This document shows positions 54,435-64,000 of a stretch of DNA of 64,000 nucleotides, one piece after another; within the stretch, counting starts at the first letter, position 1, and each line of letters starts with the position of its first letter. The position numbers and the translations under genes are program-made. This DNA comes from Metaphire vulgaris (lineage: Eukaryota; Annelida; Clitellata; Crassiclitellata; Megascolecidae): assembly GCA_018105865.1 (NCBI GenBank), contig CM030856.1:7626653-7690652 (forward strand). The letters are read 5' to 3'. Under the pieces are notes generated by a model. That model was not told where the DNA came from and made no database searches. It was given only the letters and a program-made list of their open reading frames with translations.

Positions 54435-54987
54435 CCTGCAACCAATTTCCAATCTTACCCCAGTCACCAAATGGCAACCTCGGGCAAACTGATCTCCCTA
54501 ATTGTTGGCGGGGAAACAAGCTACAAACCATCTCACTGATTTTATTCCGGCATGGCATAACGCCAACTGTTCCAGCCTTAGGGCACAAAACTCAATTATC
54601 ATCATTATCATCATCATCATCATCTAGATTTGGAATAAGTTGCTTCAATCATGCTTCAGAACATCTCGGAGATGACCAACAGATTGCTAACACTGTACTT
54701 GCTATCAGCCAAGCACTTCTCAATTACAGAGGTCCCTGAATGGGTGCATCTATGAGGTTGCAGCTGTGGGGCAACAAGCAATAAATCAAAAAACCACAAA
54801 TATAGAGGCTGGATACTGTAACATTAAAGACAGCATCTGCTTCCCTTCCACTCTGACTGGGTAATAAGGAGGAAATGAAGGAAAGTAAGACAAAGGAGCA
54901 TAGTAAAATGATGAGTCTCATATTAGAGGAATTGTAGTCAGAACATCCTGCGGATCTTAGTAACTATTATGGTCTTCCTCAGGACCA

Positions 54988-54992
54988 TATAC

Positions 54993-55052
<60 letters not shown>

Positions 55053-55117
55053 AAGAAAAGAAGAAAATAGGAATACAAGAAAAAAAGAAGAGATAACCTG
55101 AAATTAAAGAGAAAACC

Positions 55118-55153
<36 letters not shown>

Positions 55154-55160
55154 GAAGAAA

Positions 55161-55191
<31 letters not shown>

Positions 55192-55201
55192 AAGAAAATG
55201 A

Positions 55202-55239
<38 letters not shown>

Positions 55240-55290
55240 GAAGAAGAAAATGAGGAATAATAATAATAATATTAATAATAATAAGAATAA

Positions 55291-55357
<67 letters not shown>

Positions 55358-55460
55358 AAGAAGAAGAAGAAGAAAATGAGGAATAATAATAATAATAATA
55401 TAAATAATAATAATAAGGAAGAAGAAGAAGAAGAAGAAGAAGAAGAAGAAGAAGAAGAAG
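54988..55460. repeat. (AAT)n/(AAG)n compound array, about 470 bp
   Basis: Alternating AAT and AAG blocks, at least six cycles, each AAG block adjoining an AAT block; duplicated AAAATGAGGAATAAT junctions indicate block-level duplication. Confidence 0.96.
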
Positions 55461-55529
55461 ATATATTGTAGGGGTAGTATTAAATGCAGGAAAACAGAAC
55501 CATACAGCATACTTTAAAGTGTTTGAGAC

Positions 55530-55614
55530 AATGACCTTTTTTTGGCTTGTCAAGACTTTTGTGCCAAACATGTTGAATTGCCCCCCCCCATTCGGGAATG
55601 CTGGCTTCGCCACT
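55530..55614. mobile_element. Half MITE with the GCTTGTCAA motif
   Basis: GACCTTTTTTTGGCTTGTCAAG and the right end GGCTTCGCCACTG; left end missing. Confidence 0.6.
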
Positions 55615-55956
55615 GGTATCCTGATGACCTCACCTACCGATATCCCGCTCAACTTAAAAATCTCACAGATGAGCAAGATCTCTTACTGCTGTCAGTGGTA
55701 AAAAGCAACTCTGGAGCAACTACAATATGGACTTCACATCACTAATTCTTCGTTGGACAAATTACAATAATGAAATGAAAACGGGTACCACGGGTTCATT
55801 CACTTTAACCACTGTTCATTCACAAAGATCTGAATAGCTATGGACTGGAAGAAAAACAACCCGAATGCATTCAGTAAGATACAGCACACAATTCAGACAA
55901 AAACCATGAAAAATTGGTTGTTTATGACAGACACACAATGCACATTATCCACTTAA

Positions 55957-55967
<11 letters not shown>

Positions 55968-56008
<41 letters not shown>
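55968..56008. repeat. (CA)n microsatellite
   Basis: About 20 CA units. Confidence 0.96.
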
Positions 56009-56299
56009 ACGTGCATGCGCGCACACACAAATTGCACTATATTCTAGTTCGTTTGCAGCATCGTCTTATAGCATACATTTTTATTCTGTGGTCAGTAGCT
56101 TACGTGCCCCTGGAAACACAATCTGCCTTCAACCGTTTTCAATCATTTTTCACTCAACTTGGAGTCATCAGATAGTCTTGAAAAAATACAACATACGAAA
56201 TATTGATTTTGCATGCTAATTGGCATAAATACTCCCCAGAAGTACAAAGCCTGCGTCACTTCAAAGACAATTTATAGAACAAATATTTTTAAAAGGTGG

Positions 56300-56525
56300 G
56301 GTTTTAGTACTTCCTCATTGGTTAATTTTTTCTGTCCATGAAATTTTTTGCATACGTCTGAGAAACGACATCTCTGCAGATTCCAGTTTCCTTTCTATTG
56401 TTTTGTCAACGTCCATGTTTCTGATCCGTACATCAGAACTGCCCACAAAGCCCCACATGTAGCTTTGAAGAATTCTGAACTGTGTTGTTGCTGAAATATG
56501 TTTGTTTGTGAGGATCTCTTTAAGT
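56300..56525 (-). mobile_element. LINE reverse transcriptase C-terminal fragment
   Basis: Minus strand: EILTNKHISATTQFRILQSY and, after a frameshift, the usual GSETWT context, then KLESAEMSFLRRMQKISWTE. This is the RT-connection region of LINEs (ETWTL and EMxxxRRMxxISW). I see no gene in 56530-57160. Confidence 0.75.
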
Positions 56526-57169
56526 TACAAGTTAAGTTTTTGTGTTACAAGTACTCAAAGTAATAACAACCTATCATACATTTACCCAAAAACAAATTCA
56601 AGACAGCGATACATAACAAATACAAATATTTAAAACATTCTAACTAACAAGCTCCTATTCTTAACTCTTTTAATTATACATAAAAAGCAAATTCCATTGC
56701 AATAAAATACCCTGCAATTTTTCATGCAGTCTGCTTATTTAGCAGTAGCAAGATGACTGCAAAACAATGAATCTAATGCAACCTCCTCTTGCGCTAACAT
56801 TATAATCAGTTACGGTACCTCTTGTTTTGAAGAGGAACACAGGAGCATAAAAAATTGTCGAAATTCCTAGCATAGATTCCGTAATTGGAGAGGATATTCT
56901 CAGCTCAGTTCACATCACCAAAATATTAAATAACAAACAGCAAAATCCACCTACTTCCATATTCAACAGACAGCTTAAATTGTGCGATATTCAATGTAGT
57001 TGACTGTAGCATGGTTGAAATATATGATAGTATTGGTCAATTCAAATATTTACAGACTCTTGTGAGAATACATTAACACGCAAATAAGTAAAATAGCTGC
57101 AGGAAAAACAAAACAATTAAAAATATATTTTCTATCAAGGATTTACAAAAGAAATGCACTGAAACTCAT

Positions 57170-57448
57170 TTCTGCCACAAAGAGAAAACTCCTCAAACTG
57201 TCCAAAACATGGCTGCGTTCTGTTGTCCGTTCCCCCTCCGTCCAAAACGGCGAAACTCGGGGAGAGATCTTTTATGCGGGGGAACCCCGTCCTATGGAAT
57301 GCATTGCCAGATGAAGTGACCAAAGAGACGTCTTGTGAACTGTTTGCAAACAAACTAAAGACGCACTTATTTTACTATCTCCTACAAGTGCCCCCTGTAA
57401 AGTGCTCTTGACTTTGGCCTTTGCTATGCTTATTGCACTATATAAATT

Positions 57449-57487
<39 letters not shown>

Positions 57488-57488
57488 T
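57170..57488 (+). mobile_element. CR1-like LINE 3' end with (TAA)n tail
   Basis: Frame VPPPSKTAKLGERSFMRGNP, VLWNALPDEVTKETSCELFA, NKLKTHLF then stop equals the C-terminus of the reverse transcriptase at 2130-3434. It ends TTATTGCACTATATAAATTG and (TAA)n (57450-57488). 5'-truncated. Confidence 0.88.
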
Positions 57489-57538
57489 AACATAATATGC
57501 CATGATGCCATGTAAATTATAAATATTAACCATCAGAA

Positions 57539-57713
57539 CAGTGTCGGCTTCACATGGGGAGCTCATGCCCCCCCCCTATTGGATGCCTGGCCCTCTCAGT
57601 GGCCCCCTCTGTTGGGACCCTATACTTACTACTACATACCTATCAAAAATCGGTTGGCCTCCCATGCTTAGAAATTCCCTCCCCCCACTTGCCAAATCCT
57701 GGAGCCGCCACTG
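57539..57713. mobile_element. hAT-type MITE, family A
   Basis: 175 bp, ends CAGTGTCGGCTTCAC and TGGAGCCGCCACTG; duplication CATCAGAA/CGTCAGAA (7 of 8). Inserted about 50 bp downstream of the LINE tail. Confidence 0.92.
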
Positions 57714-58125
57714 CGTCAGAATGGCATCAGGTAAAGGCACCTTGAACAATAAACGGCAGAACAACTAGTGGCTGCAATTCTGGTTTTCTGCTATAGGGGG
57801 GACTCGATGCCAACTTCCTTGGATTTTAGTGAAACAACACGACACTCCAAAAGATGTTAAATACATTAAATGACGAGAGCAAAAGTTTCGGTCCGGAAAT
57901 CAACATCAAAAAGACAAAGGTCATGGTGGCAGGCAGAGTGGAAAAGCCGGTGGTAATCACTTTAGACAGCACCTAGTTGGAAACTGTCGAACAGTTTGTA
58001 TATCTTGGAAGCATGGTGTGAGCAGATGGGAATTGTAGTCAGATCAGGAAGAGGATTGGTCTGGCCACCTCAGCAATGGGTCATCCTGGCAAACTATGGA
58101 GCTTTGGAAAGATCTTCCTCAAGAT

Positions 58126-59512
58126 CAGGGGTGTCAAGTTTGGCCCACGAGGTGATTTTCTTTGGCCTGCGAAAATATAAACATTTAAAAATTTTTATTA
58201 AAAGTTTATGTGTGAAATTGGCTTGATGTAAAATCTTGTTTGGTTTGAGAAATTGGTTTCGTGCAGAATATTTTGGGATTTTAAACATTGCTTTGACGTA
58301 GAATCATACATCCTGTGTTTTTAGGTATGACAAATAAATGGAAGAGCGTAAATCTTTTTTGGTTTTGAATTTTGTTGGTGATGTTGACTGATGTTGACTG
58401 AACCATAATATCGACGCTAAAGTTGCATAGACATATTATGAAATCACAGTCTATGGAGATTACTACAGTTGCATAGACAACAAAAATATTATGAAATCGA
58501 TTCCCTGTTTGACATTAGTCTATGGAAGGACTATTGCCATCAGTAGACTATAGATATGCAAAATTCAGAGGAGTTTGAAATGCAAAAATTCAGAGGGGTT
58601 TAAAACTAAAACCATTTTCTTGTGTCCCCATCTTTAATGCGTCAAATCATTCAATTTTATTCAAGAGGGATTGTCAATATATTCCATCTCAATTTTATTC
58701 TTTTCTTGAGAACAAATCATTCTGGGATTGTCAATTTCCATCTCAATTTTATTCAAAAAATGCCACAAAATGGTGAGCCTATGGAAGGACTATTGTTAAA
58801 GCTGGCTATATGCAAAAATTCAGAGGAGTGATGAAACGAATTAAAACTACAGTTTCTTTTGCTTCCATCTTCATTGTGTCAAATCGTTCTAGAATTGTCA
58901 ATATATTTTGTCGCAATTTTATTCTAGGGAGTTTGAAATGCCACAAAAAGGGTGAGCCATTTCAAACAACACGATACACAGTCTTTTTAAAAATGTATTC
59001 TTCATCAAATGGTCAAAATATATACGTGTACTTATATTCAATATATGCAGCCATATACTCACCTAGCATACTTGTGTTAGTTAGCAAAACCCTCGGTAAA
59101 TTTGAGAGTAGCTTTGGCTGCAGATTTAAGACCAGACATTGCTAAACTAGTGAAAAATAAGCAATATCACACCTCATCAGCTTCCCCATCTACATCGGCC
59201 ATCATCTAACTTTATATGTTTTCAAGTTGATCTTCAGTTCTTCACCATTAACAGAGTTTGAAATGCAACTGCTTCTGTTAGGCATGTCTAGAATACGGTT
59301 TGTCATATATAGTTACAACAATAGGTTGTAATAAAATCAATGTAAACAATGTAATGCGTATATGGCCATTTAATGTTTTCGTCATTTTACTTCAGATTTT
59401 TAGATAGCTCAGATTTTGGAATATAATATTGACAAGCATTTATGCATTTGGTCCGCGAGGACATGGAAGACATGTCATTTGGTCCGCCGCCCAAAAAGTC
59501 TTGACACCCCTG
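58126..59512. mobile_element. 1,387-bp hAT-type element in the LINE
   Basis: Ends CAGGGGTGTCAAGTTTGGCC and AAAGTCTTGACACCCCTG with CCACGAGG and GGTCCGCGAGG inside, the classic CAGGGGTGTCAA hAT end. Duplication CTCAAGAT/CTCAAGAC (58118-58125 and 59513-59520, 7 of 8). The interior has three approximate repeats of ATTGTCAATAT...CATCTCAATTTTATTC and of GCAAAAATTCAGAG(G). No transposase. Confidence 0.93.
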
Positions 59513-59520
59513 CTCAAGAC

Positions 59521-59703
59521 CATTAGCGTCGCCACGGGGGAGCAAATGGGGGCAACTGCCCCCCCCAACCTGCCCCAGACCACCTACCAGATTCGCGCAA
59601 GTCCAGTGAGAAAGTTTTCTGTGGAGGGGGTGAGGGGTGGGTAAGGATTCTGACATGCTAGCCCAGTTTGCCCCCCAACCAAAAATTCCTGGCGACGCCA
59701 GTG
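59521..59703. mobile_element. 183-bp hAT-type MITE at the same site
   Basis: Ends CATTAGCGTCGCCACGG and CCTGGCGACGCCAGTG; exact duplication CTCAAGAC (59513-59520 and 59704-59711). CCCCCC runs flank the middle. Confidence 0.94.
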
Positions 59704-60186
59704 CTCAAGACAAAGCTCCAAATTTTGCGAGTCTGTGTCTTCTCTGTGCTCCTTTATGGAGGTGAGACCTGCTGGACATTGAAAAAGGATGACTGCAGGC
59801 AACTTCTGGCTTTCGAAATGCGATGTTACCGACGGCTTCTAAAGATATGGTGAAGAATGAAAATAACTAATGAAGAAGTAAAGAGCAGAATCGGGATTGA
59901 CAGCGAGGTGATTACCACGATCAAACAAAGGACGCTCCAGATGTTTGGTCATATCAGTCACATGGAAGAGAAGAGAATTCTGAACGTTGCAATGGAGGGA
60001 ACGATGGAGGGAACACGCCCTCCGGGAAGGCCCAGAAGACGATGGTTCGACGACATCAGAGAGTGGACGGGGTTAATTCTTGGGGAGGCGATTCATGCGA
60101 TTCATGCGGCACAAGACCGCGAAAATTGGAAAAGAATCGTTCAACATGCTACTGGTCTCAACGGTTCCTGAAGGGACTTTGAGCAA

Positions 60187-60217
<31 letters not shown>

Positions 60218-60402
60218 GATGATGATGATGATGATGAATACAACACTCACACTAAATCTGATGAGATAAAGGTTCAAGCAACTCACTAGAATAGTGGAGT
60301 TTGTTTACCATTTCCTACATCATGCTGTATACAAGATAAGACACAAAGTATGCCTTGTGCCTGCCTGCCTTACTTTGCTCTTATTTTTTCCAAACAAGAG
60401 TA

Positions 60403-60466
60403 ATAATAATAATAATAATTATTATTATTATTATTATAGATATATTATTATTATTATTATTATTAT
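60403..60466. repeat. (AAT)n/(ATT)n microsatellite
   Basis: AAT units then ATT units with GATATA between; a short retroposon end (CTTTATAGGACCAGTTCTAA) follows. Confidence 0.93.
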
Positions 60467-60535
60467 GAACTTTATAGGACCAGTTCTAATGCACGAATGG
60501 CTTGCCATTGGTATCCCAAACTTCATTAAATGACT

Positions 60536-61295
60536 GACATGCTTTCATTCAAAAGCAATTATTAATATAAGAATTATCAATTTACAGACATCAATGTGTA
60601 GTCAGCTTCCCATTACAAATGTTTTATGTTAATGCAAAAAAGAAAAGAGACTTTAATATCAAGCTTACAGGATTATCTGATTTAAAAGATAAATATTTAA
60701 GAAATTGCAGAGCATAGCTGTTACTTTAATAATCAAGGCTGGTCTTTGAAACTAATATATGAGAAAGACAGCAAGAAGGTCAAGTTCTCAAGTAAAAAAA
60801 CAGACTTCAAGTAGCAGTTCAGAATTTTAACAGACAAGCCTGAGCAAGGCCAGCCCCATGACTTACAGAAAACAGAATCAGAGAGCAACAGTAGCAACAA
60901 TTGACTTCACAACCAAGCTGAATACATATAGTTACAACTGCAGACAACTGACACCAAAGGAAGAGTTTTAGTTTAAAAGGCTTAAACAAACACTTTACAA
61001 CATTTTACTGCCAAATAGTTTTAATTTGGCCAAAATTGCACAGTAATTGAATGGTTAGAGTTAATTTAAATTAAAGTATAGTCAGTAGATTATAAGAAAA
61101 TATAAGAATCTAACACAAGTGGCTAAATAAATCAAACAAATAACTCTACCGGTAATTGTAAATTCTGAAAACGATAAATCACACAAAACTCAATCAGTTC
61201 CGTTTTGATACACTTATATATCTTCCTTTCACATTTCAAAGCATTCAAAAATTCACTTCAATGATCGATTCATGGCATTCAATGCAACATGATGT
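60536..61295. other. No feature recognised
   Basis: A/T-rich DNA with the look of single-copy intron or spacer. No exon that I can defend. Confidence 0.4.
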
Positions 61296-61303
61296 AATGC
61301 AAC

Positions 61304-61585
61304 CAGATGCATAGCGACGGGGTAGGAGGGGGGCATATCGGTATATATACAGTGGATCCCACTTAATCGCATACCGCTTAATTGCATAACCCGCATAATC
61401 GCATAACAACATAAAAACCCGAACCAGTGTTTTGTGCGTACAATGAATTACCAGATGTCCCGGCTATTCGCATAGCCCAGTTAATCGCATAAGCAAGGCT
61501 TGCACGGCAAATATGCAATTAAGCAGGTTTCACTGTTCTCCTAAAATCAGTGTATAGGCCTACAATTATATAATACAATATAAAT

Positions 61586-61625
<40 letters not shown>

Positions 61626-61741
61626 TATACCATATATATAATATATAATGTATACTATATATAACATATACTGTATATAATAATATATACCCCCCCCCCT
61701 AAATTTATGCTCCACAAATCAAATTTCTGGCTCTGCCCCTG
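61304..61741. mobile_element. hAT-type element hosting a TA-MITE
   Basis: Left end CAGATGCATAGCGACGGGG, right end TCTGGCTCTGCCCCTG; exact 8-bp duplication AATGCAAC (61296-61303 and 61742-61749). Contains the 61350 element and a (TA)n tract (61591-61622). Confidence 0.88.
61350..61535. mobile_element. TA-flanked MITE, AATTGCATA family, nested
   Basis: Ends CAGTGGATCCCACTTAATCG and ATTAAGCAGGTTTCACTG, about 186 bp; left flank TA, right flank TT. Nearly the same as 52045. Confidence 0.92.
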
Positions 61742-61869
61742 AATGCAACATGATTCTATCAGTATCTTTGAACTAATATTTCAATTAGAAGAGTCTATTT
61801 ACACAGTGACTGTCAACACTTCCAAACCATTTGGCATATTAGTCCCCGGTTCTGGTTCTGTTACATTAA

Positions 61870-61944
61870 CCCCTTAACTGGGTGCTCCGAGAGTAACGCT
61901 CGTCCATTTTACATTGAGTTTCAAATAGTTGCCCAGTTAAGGGG
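61870..61944. mobile_element. 75-bp TTAA-flanked MITE
   Basis: TTAA, then CCCCTTAACTGGG, and at the right CCCAGTTAAGGGG, then TTAA. A TTAA target with CCC ends suggests a piggyBac-like origin. No coding capacity. Confidence 0.85.
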
Positions 61945-62184
61945 TTAAGGCCCCTTCATTATGAGAATTATTAATTGGCTTCCAAGTCTGTAATATCCAT
62001 GCAGCAAGATTGCCCATGATCTGGGGTGGGGTTGACAAAGATCAGTGATTCCAGTGAGTTTCCGTGAAGAGATAGTCATTACCAGTATTCATAAAAGTAA
62101 CATGGGGTGGAGGTGGCACAGCCTTTACTTGTACCATTCTCTATACTAAAATACATATCTTAACCTGTATCTACTTTGTTCAAG

Positions 62185-62546
62185 ACTATCTCTCTTTCCT
62201 CTCTGTCTGTCTCTCTTTCCTTTCTGTCTGTCTGTCTCTCTTTCCTCTCTGTCTGTCTCTCTGTCTGTCCTCTCTGTCTGTCTGTCCTCTCTGTCTGTCT
62301 GTCTGTCCTCTCTGTCTGTCTCTCTTTCCTTTCTGTCTGTCTGTCTCTCTTTCCTCTCTGTCTGTCTCTCTGTCCTCTCTGTCTGTCTGTCTGTCTGTCT
62401 GTCTGTCCTCTCTGTCTGTCTCTCTTTCCTTTCTGTCTGTCTGTCTGTCTCTCTTTCCTCTCTGTCTGTCTCTCTGTCCTCTCTGTCTGTCTCTCTCTTT
62501 CTTTTCTGTTTGTCTGTCTCTCCTCTCTGTTTGTCTGTCTTTCCTC

Positions 62547-62581
<35 letters not shown>

Positions 62582-62582
62582 G
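62185..62582. repeat. (CTGT)n/CTCTTTCC higher-order repeat
   Basis: CTCTGTCTGTCTCTCTTTCC modules recur about every 38-60 bp for 400 bp. Long Arg/Glu/Thr/Asp and Ser/Leu/Cys/Val frames on both strands are artefacts. Confidence 0.96.
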
Positions 62583-63107
62583 AGACCAAGACTGAGTGGG
62601 ACATTCAAGACACAAGACCAGAACAAGACTGACAGACCAAAAACCTTGAGAACCACAATCACATTGACTCTGCATCACCAACGAGTAACAAATATATTTC
62701 AATCTTTCCCTTTAGTCAGTCACTTCCAGTCTTCGGCAATTGCTCACAGGAGGAATGTCAAGAGTTTAAAACGACAGTTCTGGTTGCATGCAGGCCAAGT
62801 CAGCAGTGGCAAACAAATCAGAACAATTACCACACAGAGACATCTGACATCAAAACTGTCCACCAGAGGTTTTAGATAACAACAGGTCTAGCCTTGTCAA
62901 TGTTTAAAAATTAAATCAGACAACTAGCTCACATTAATAGGCTTTGCCAGTAATGTCGTCACCTTGATCCCTTTGAAAAGTCTAAAGGTGAAGTAAATTG
63001 AGAGCAATTTAAACTCAATATTTCCTGCTTGCCATTAACAACTAAATGAATCTCCTAATTAGTATGCAACTACAATCAAATTTACATTTAATATGAGTAC
63101 ACATGCA
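62583..63107. other. Non-genic; weak exon-like frame at about 62716-62875
   Basis: After CCCTTTAG two plus frames run open for about 53 codons to stops near 62875. One reads FGNCSQEECQEFKTTVLVAC. No donor, homologue or partner exon, so I do not call it. Confidence 0.3.
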
Positions 63108-63131
63108 CACACACACACACACACACACACA
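63108..63131. repeat. (CA)n microsatellite
   Basis: About 12 CA units. Confidence 0.93.
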
Positions 63132-63319
63132 CTTGTAACGCCAGTTCTAAAACACATGATACTACAAACACATCTTCAAAAGATCATGTCAATGACAAAA
63201 TAAAACATTATATCCATACCAGCAAAATAGTGGAATGTTTTTTTTTGTCATATCGATGGTCCTGAATCTGCCTGGAACGTATCTTGAGATACACAAAACT
63301 GCACAATATTAGTTGTCGC

Positions 63320-63445
63320 TGCTGTTCCTAGACTGTGGGATATCATCCCTCATCTGCCTTTTCATCTCTCAGGACTTGAAACTACCATGTTACTCCTACC
63401 CTACTTGAACAGACCTCTGATGCAGGCAATGAATAAATTCTGCTC
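63320..63445 (+). mobile_element. Possible LINE C-terminal scrap
   Basis: Frame RLWDIIPHLPFHLSGLETT with following LLLPYLNRPL resembles LINE ORF ends (R-x-W-N-x-L-P). Weak. Confidence 0.3.
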
Positions 63446-63627
63446 TCATCCATAATTTCTTCCCTATCAATTACTCTGTTTGCACAGGTGTTTCCAAAAC
63501 TGAAAGCTTTTTAATAAAGGTTGTTGGATGGATAAATAGAATGATGGAATAATGGATGAATGGATGGATGAATGGGTGGATAATAAAAAATAGTGGTTCT
63601 CACACAGGGAAGACACTGCTGGAGCAT

Positions 63628-63954
<327 letters not shown>

Positions 63955-64000
63955 GATTGCTATTATTGATTATTACAGCAGCATTACAGGTCACCTGAGG

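Larger units (their letters stand above)
57840..60240 (+). mobile_element. LINE copy interrupted by two hAT elements
   Basis: Before 58118: KMLNTLNDESKSFGPEINIK, KTKVMVAGRVEKPVV, then with two stops LETVEQFVYLGSMV and LWSFGKIFLK. After 59712: LQILRVCVFSVLLYGGETCW, EMRCYRRLLKIW, then LQMFGHISHMEEKRILNVAM, RPPGRPRRRWFDDIREWTGL and QDRENWKRIVQHATGLNGS before a stop and a (GAT)n tail (60187-60240). Removing 1,586 bp restores one colinear RT C-terminus. Three in-frame stops show that the LINE is dead. Confidence 0.88.

Noticed and set aside
62146..62702. Charged Arg/Glu/Asp/Thr frames of 150-180 codons
   Set aside because: Produced by the CTGT/CTCTTTCC repeat. No conserved or non-repetitive domain.
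62716..62875. Possible plus-strand exon after CCCTTTAG
   Set aside because: Two frames open equally; no support from neighbours.

Overview
Organism and character. The window is eukaryotic nuclear DNA, most likely from a marine invertebrate animal. It holds interrupted genes with GT-AG introns, a mitochondrial assembly gene (COX20-like) split over several small exons, a single-exon secreted leucine-rich-repeat gene, non-LTR retrotransposon (LINE) remnants, SINEs with RNA polymerase III heads, dozens of short inverted-repeat DNA transposons, and very many microsatellites. The 5S rRNA part of one SINE resembles invertebrate 5S. I cannot name the species. There are no operons, CRISPR arrays or rRNA arrays.

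Layout. 0-17.8 kb is repeat territory: hAT-type MITEs, a 5S-headed SINE (1.3 kb), a CR1-like reverse transcriptase (2.0-3.8 kb, minus), tRNA-headed SINEs (7.5, 10.7 and 11.0 kb), LINE ends, pyrimidine and triplet repeats, and one candidate minus-strand exon (12.2-12.5 kb). 17.8-21.7 kb is a GC-richer gene island with a TATA box and a 485-residue secreted LRR protein. 21.7-36.2 kb is again mostly mobile DNA with nested insertions, including an unusual GGGGCC-type hexanucleotide expansion inside a MITE. 36.8-39.3 kb holds a COX20-like gene on the plus strand. 40.7-46.1 kb holds at least four phase-compatible minus-strand exons of a long serine-rich protein (at least 1,100 residues) that I do not recognise. 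48.4-48.5 kb may be the last exon of another minus-strand gene. 49-64 kb is introns or intergenic DNA with LINE fragments, MITEs and simple repeats, ending in a 320-bp triplet tract.

How it fits together. COX20 and the serine-rich gene converge tail to tail, with a 602-bp hAT element and a Tigger-like MITE between them. Most of the remaining structure is explained by transposition. More than twenty elements carry 8-bp target duplications, often exact, and several are nested. The DNA transposon families differ in their terminal repeats, yet many share an internal motif close to TTTTTTGCTTGTCAA. LINE and SINE copies end in a short motif like GCACTATATAAATT followed by a microsatellite, which accounts for much of the simple-repeat load. 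The strongest unusual observations are two SINEs with one body and different heads (5S and tRNA), two hAT elements inserted one after another at the same 8-bp site inside a LINE, the GGGGCC expansion in a MITE, and a near-perfect 32-bp hairpin in an intron of the serine-rich gene.
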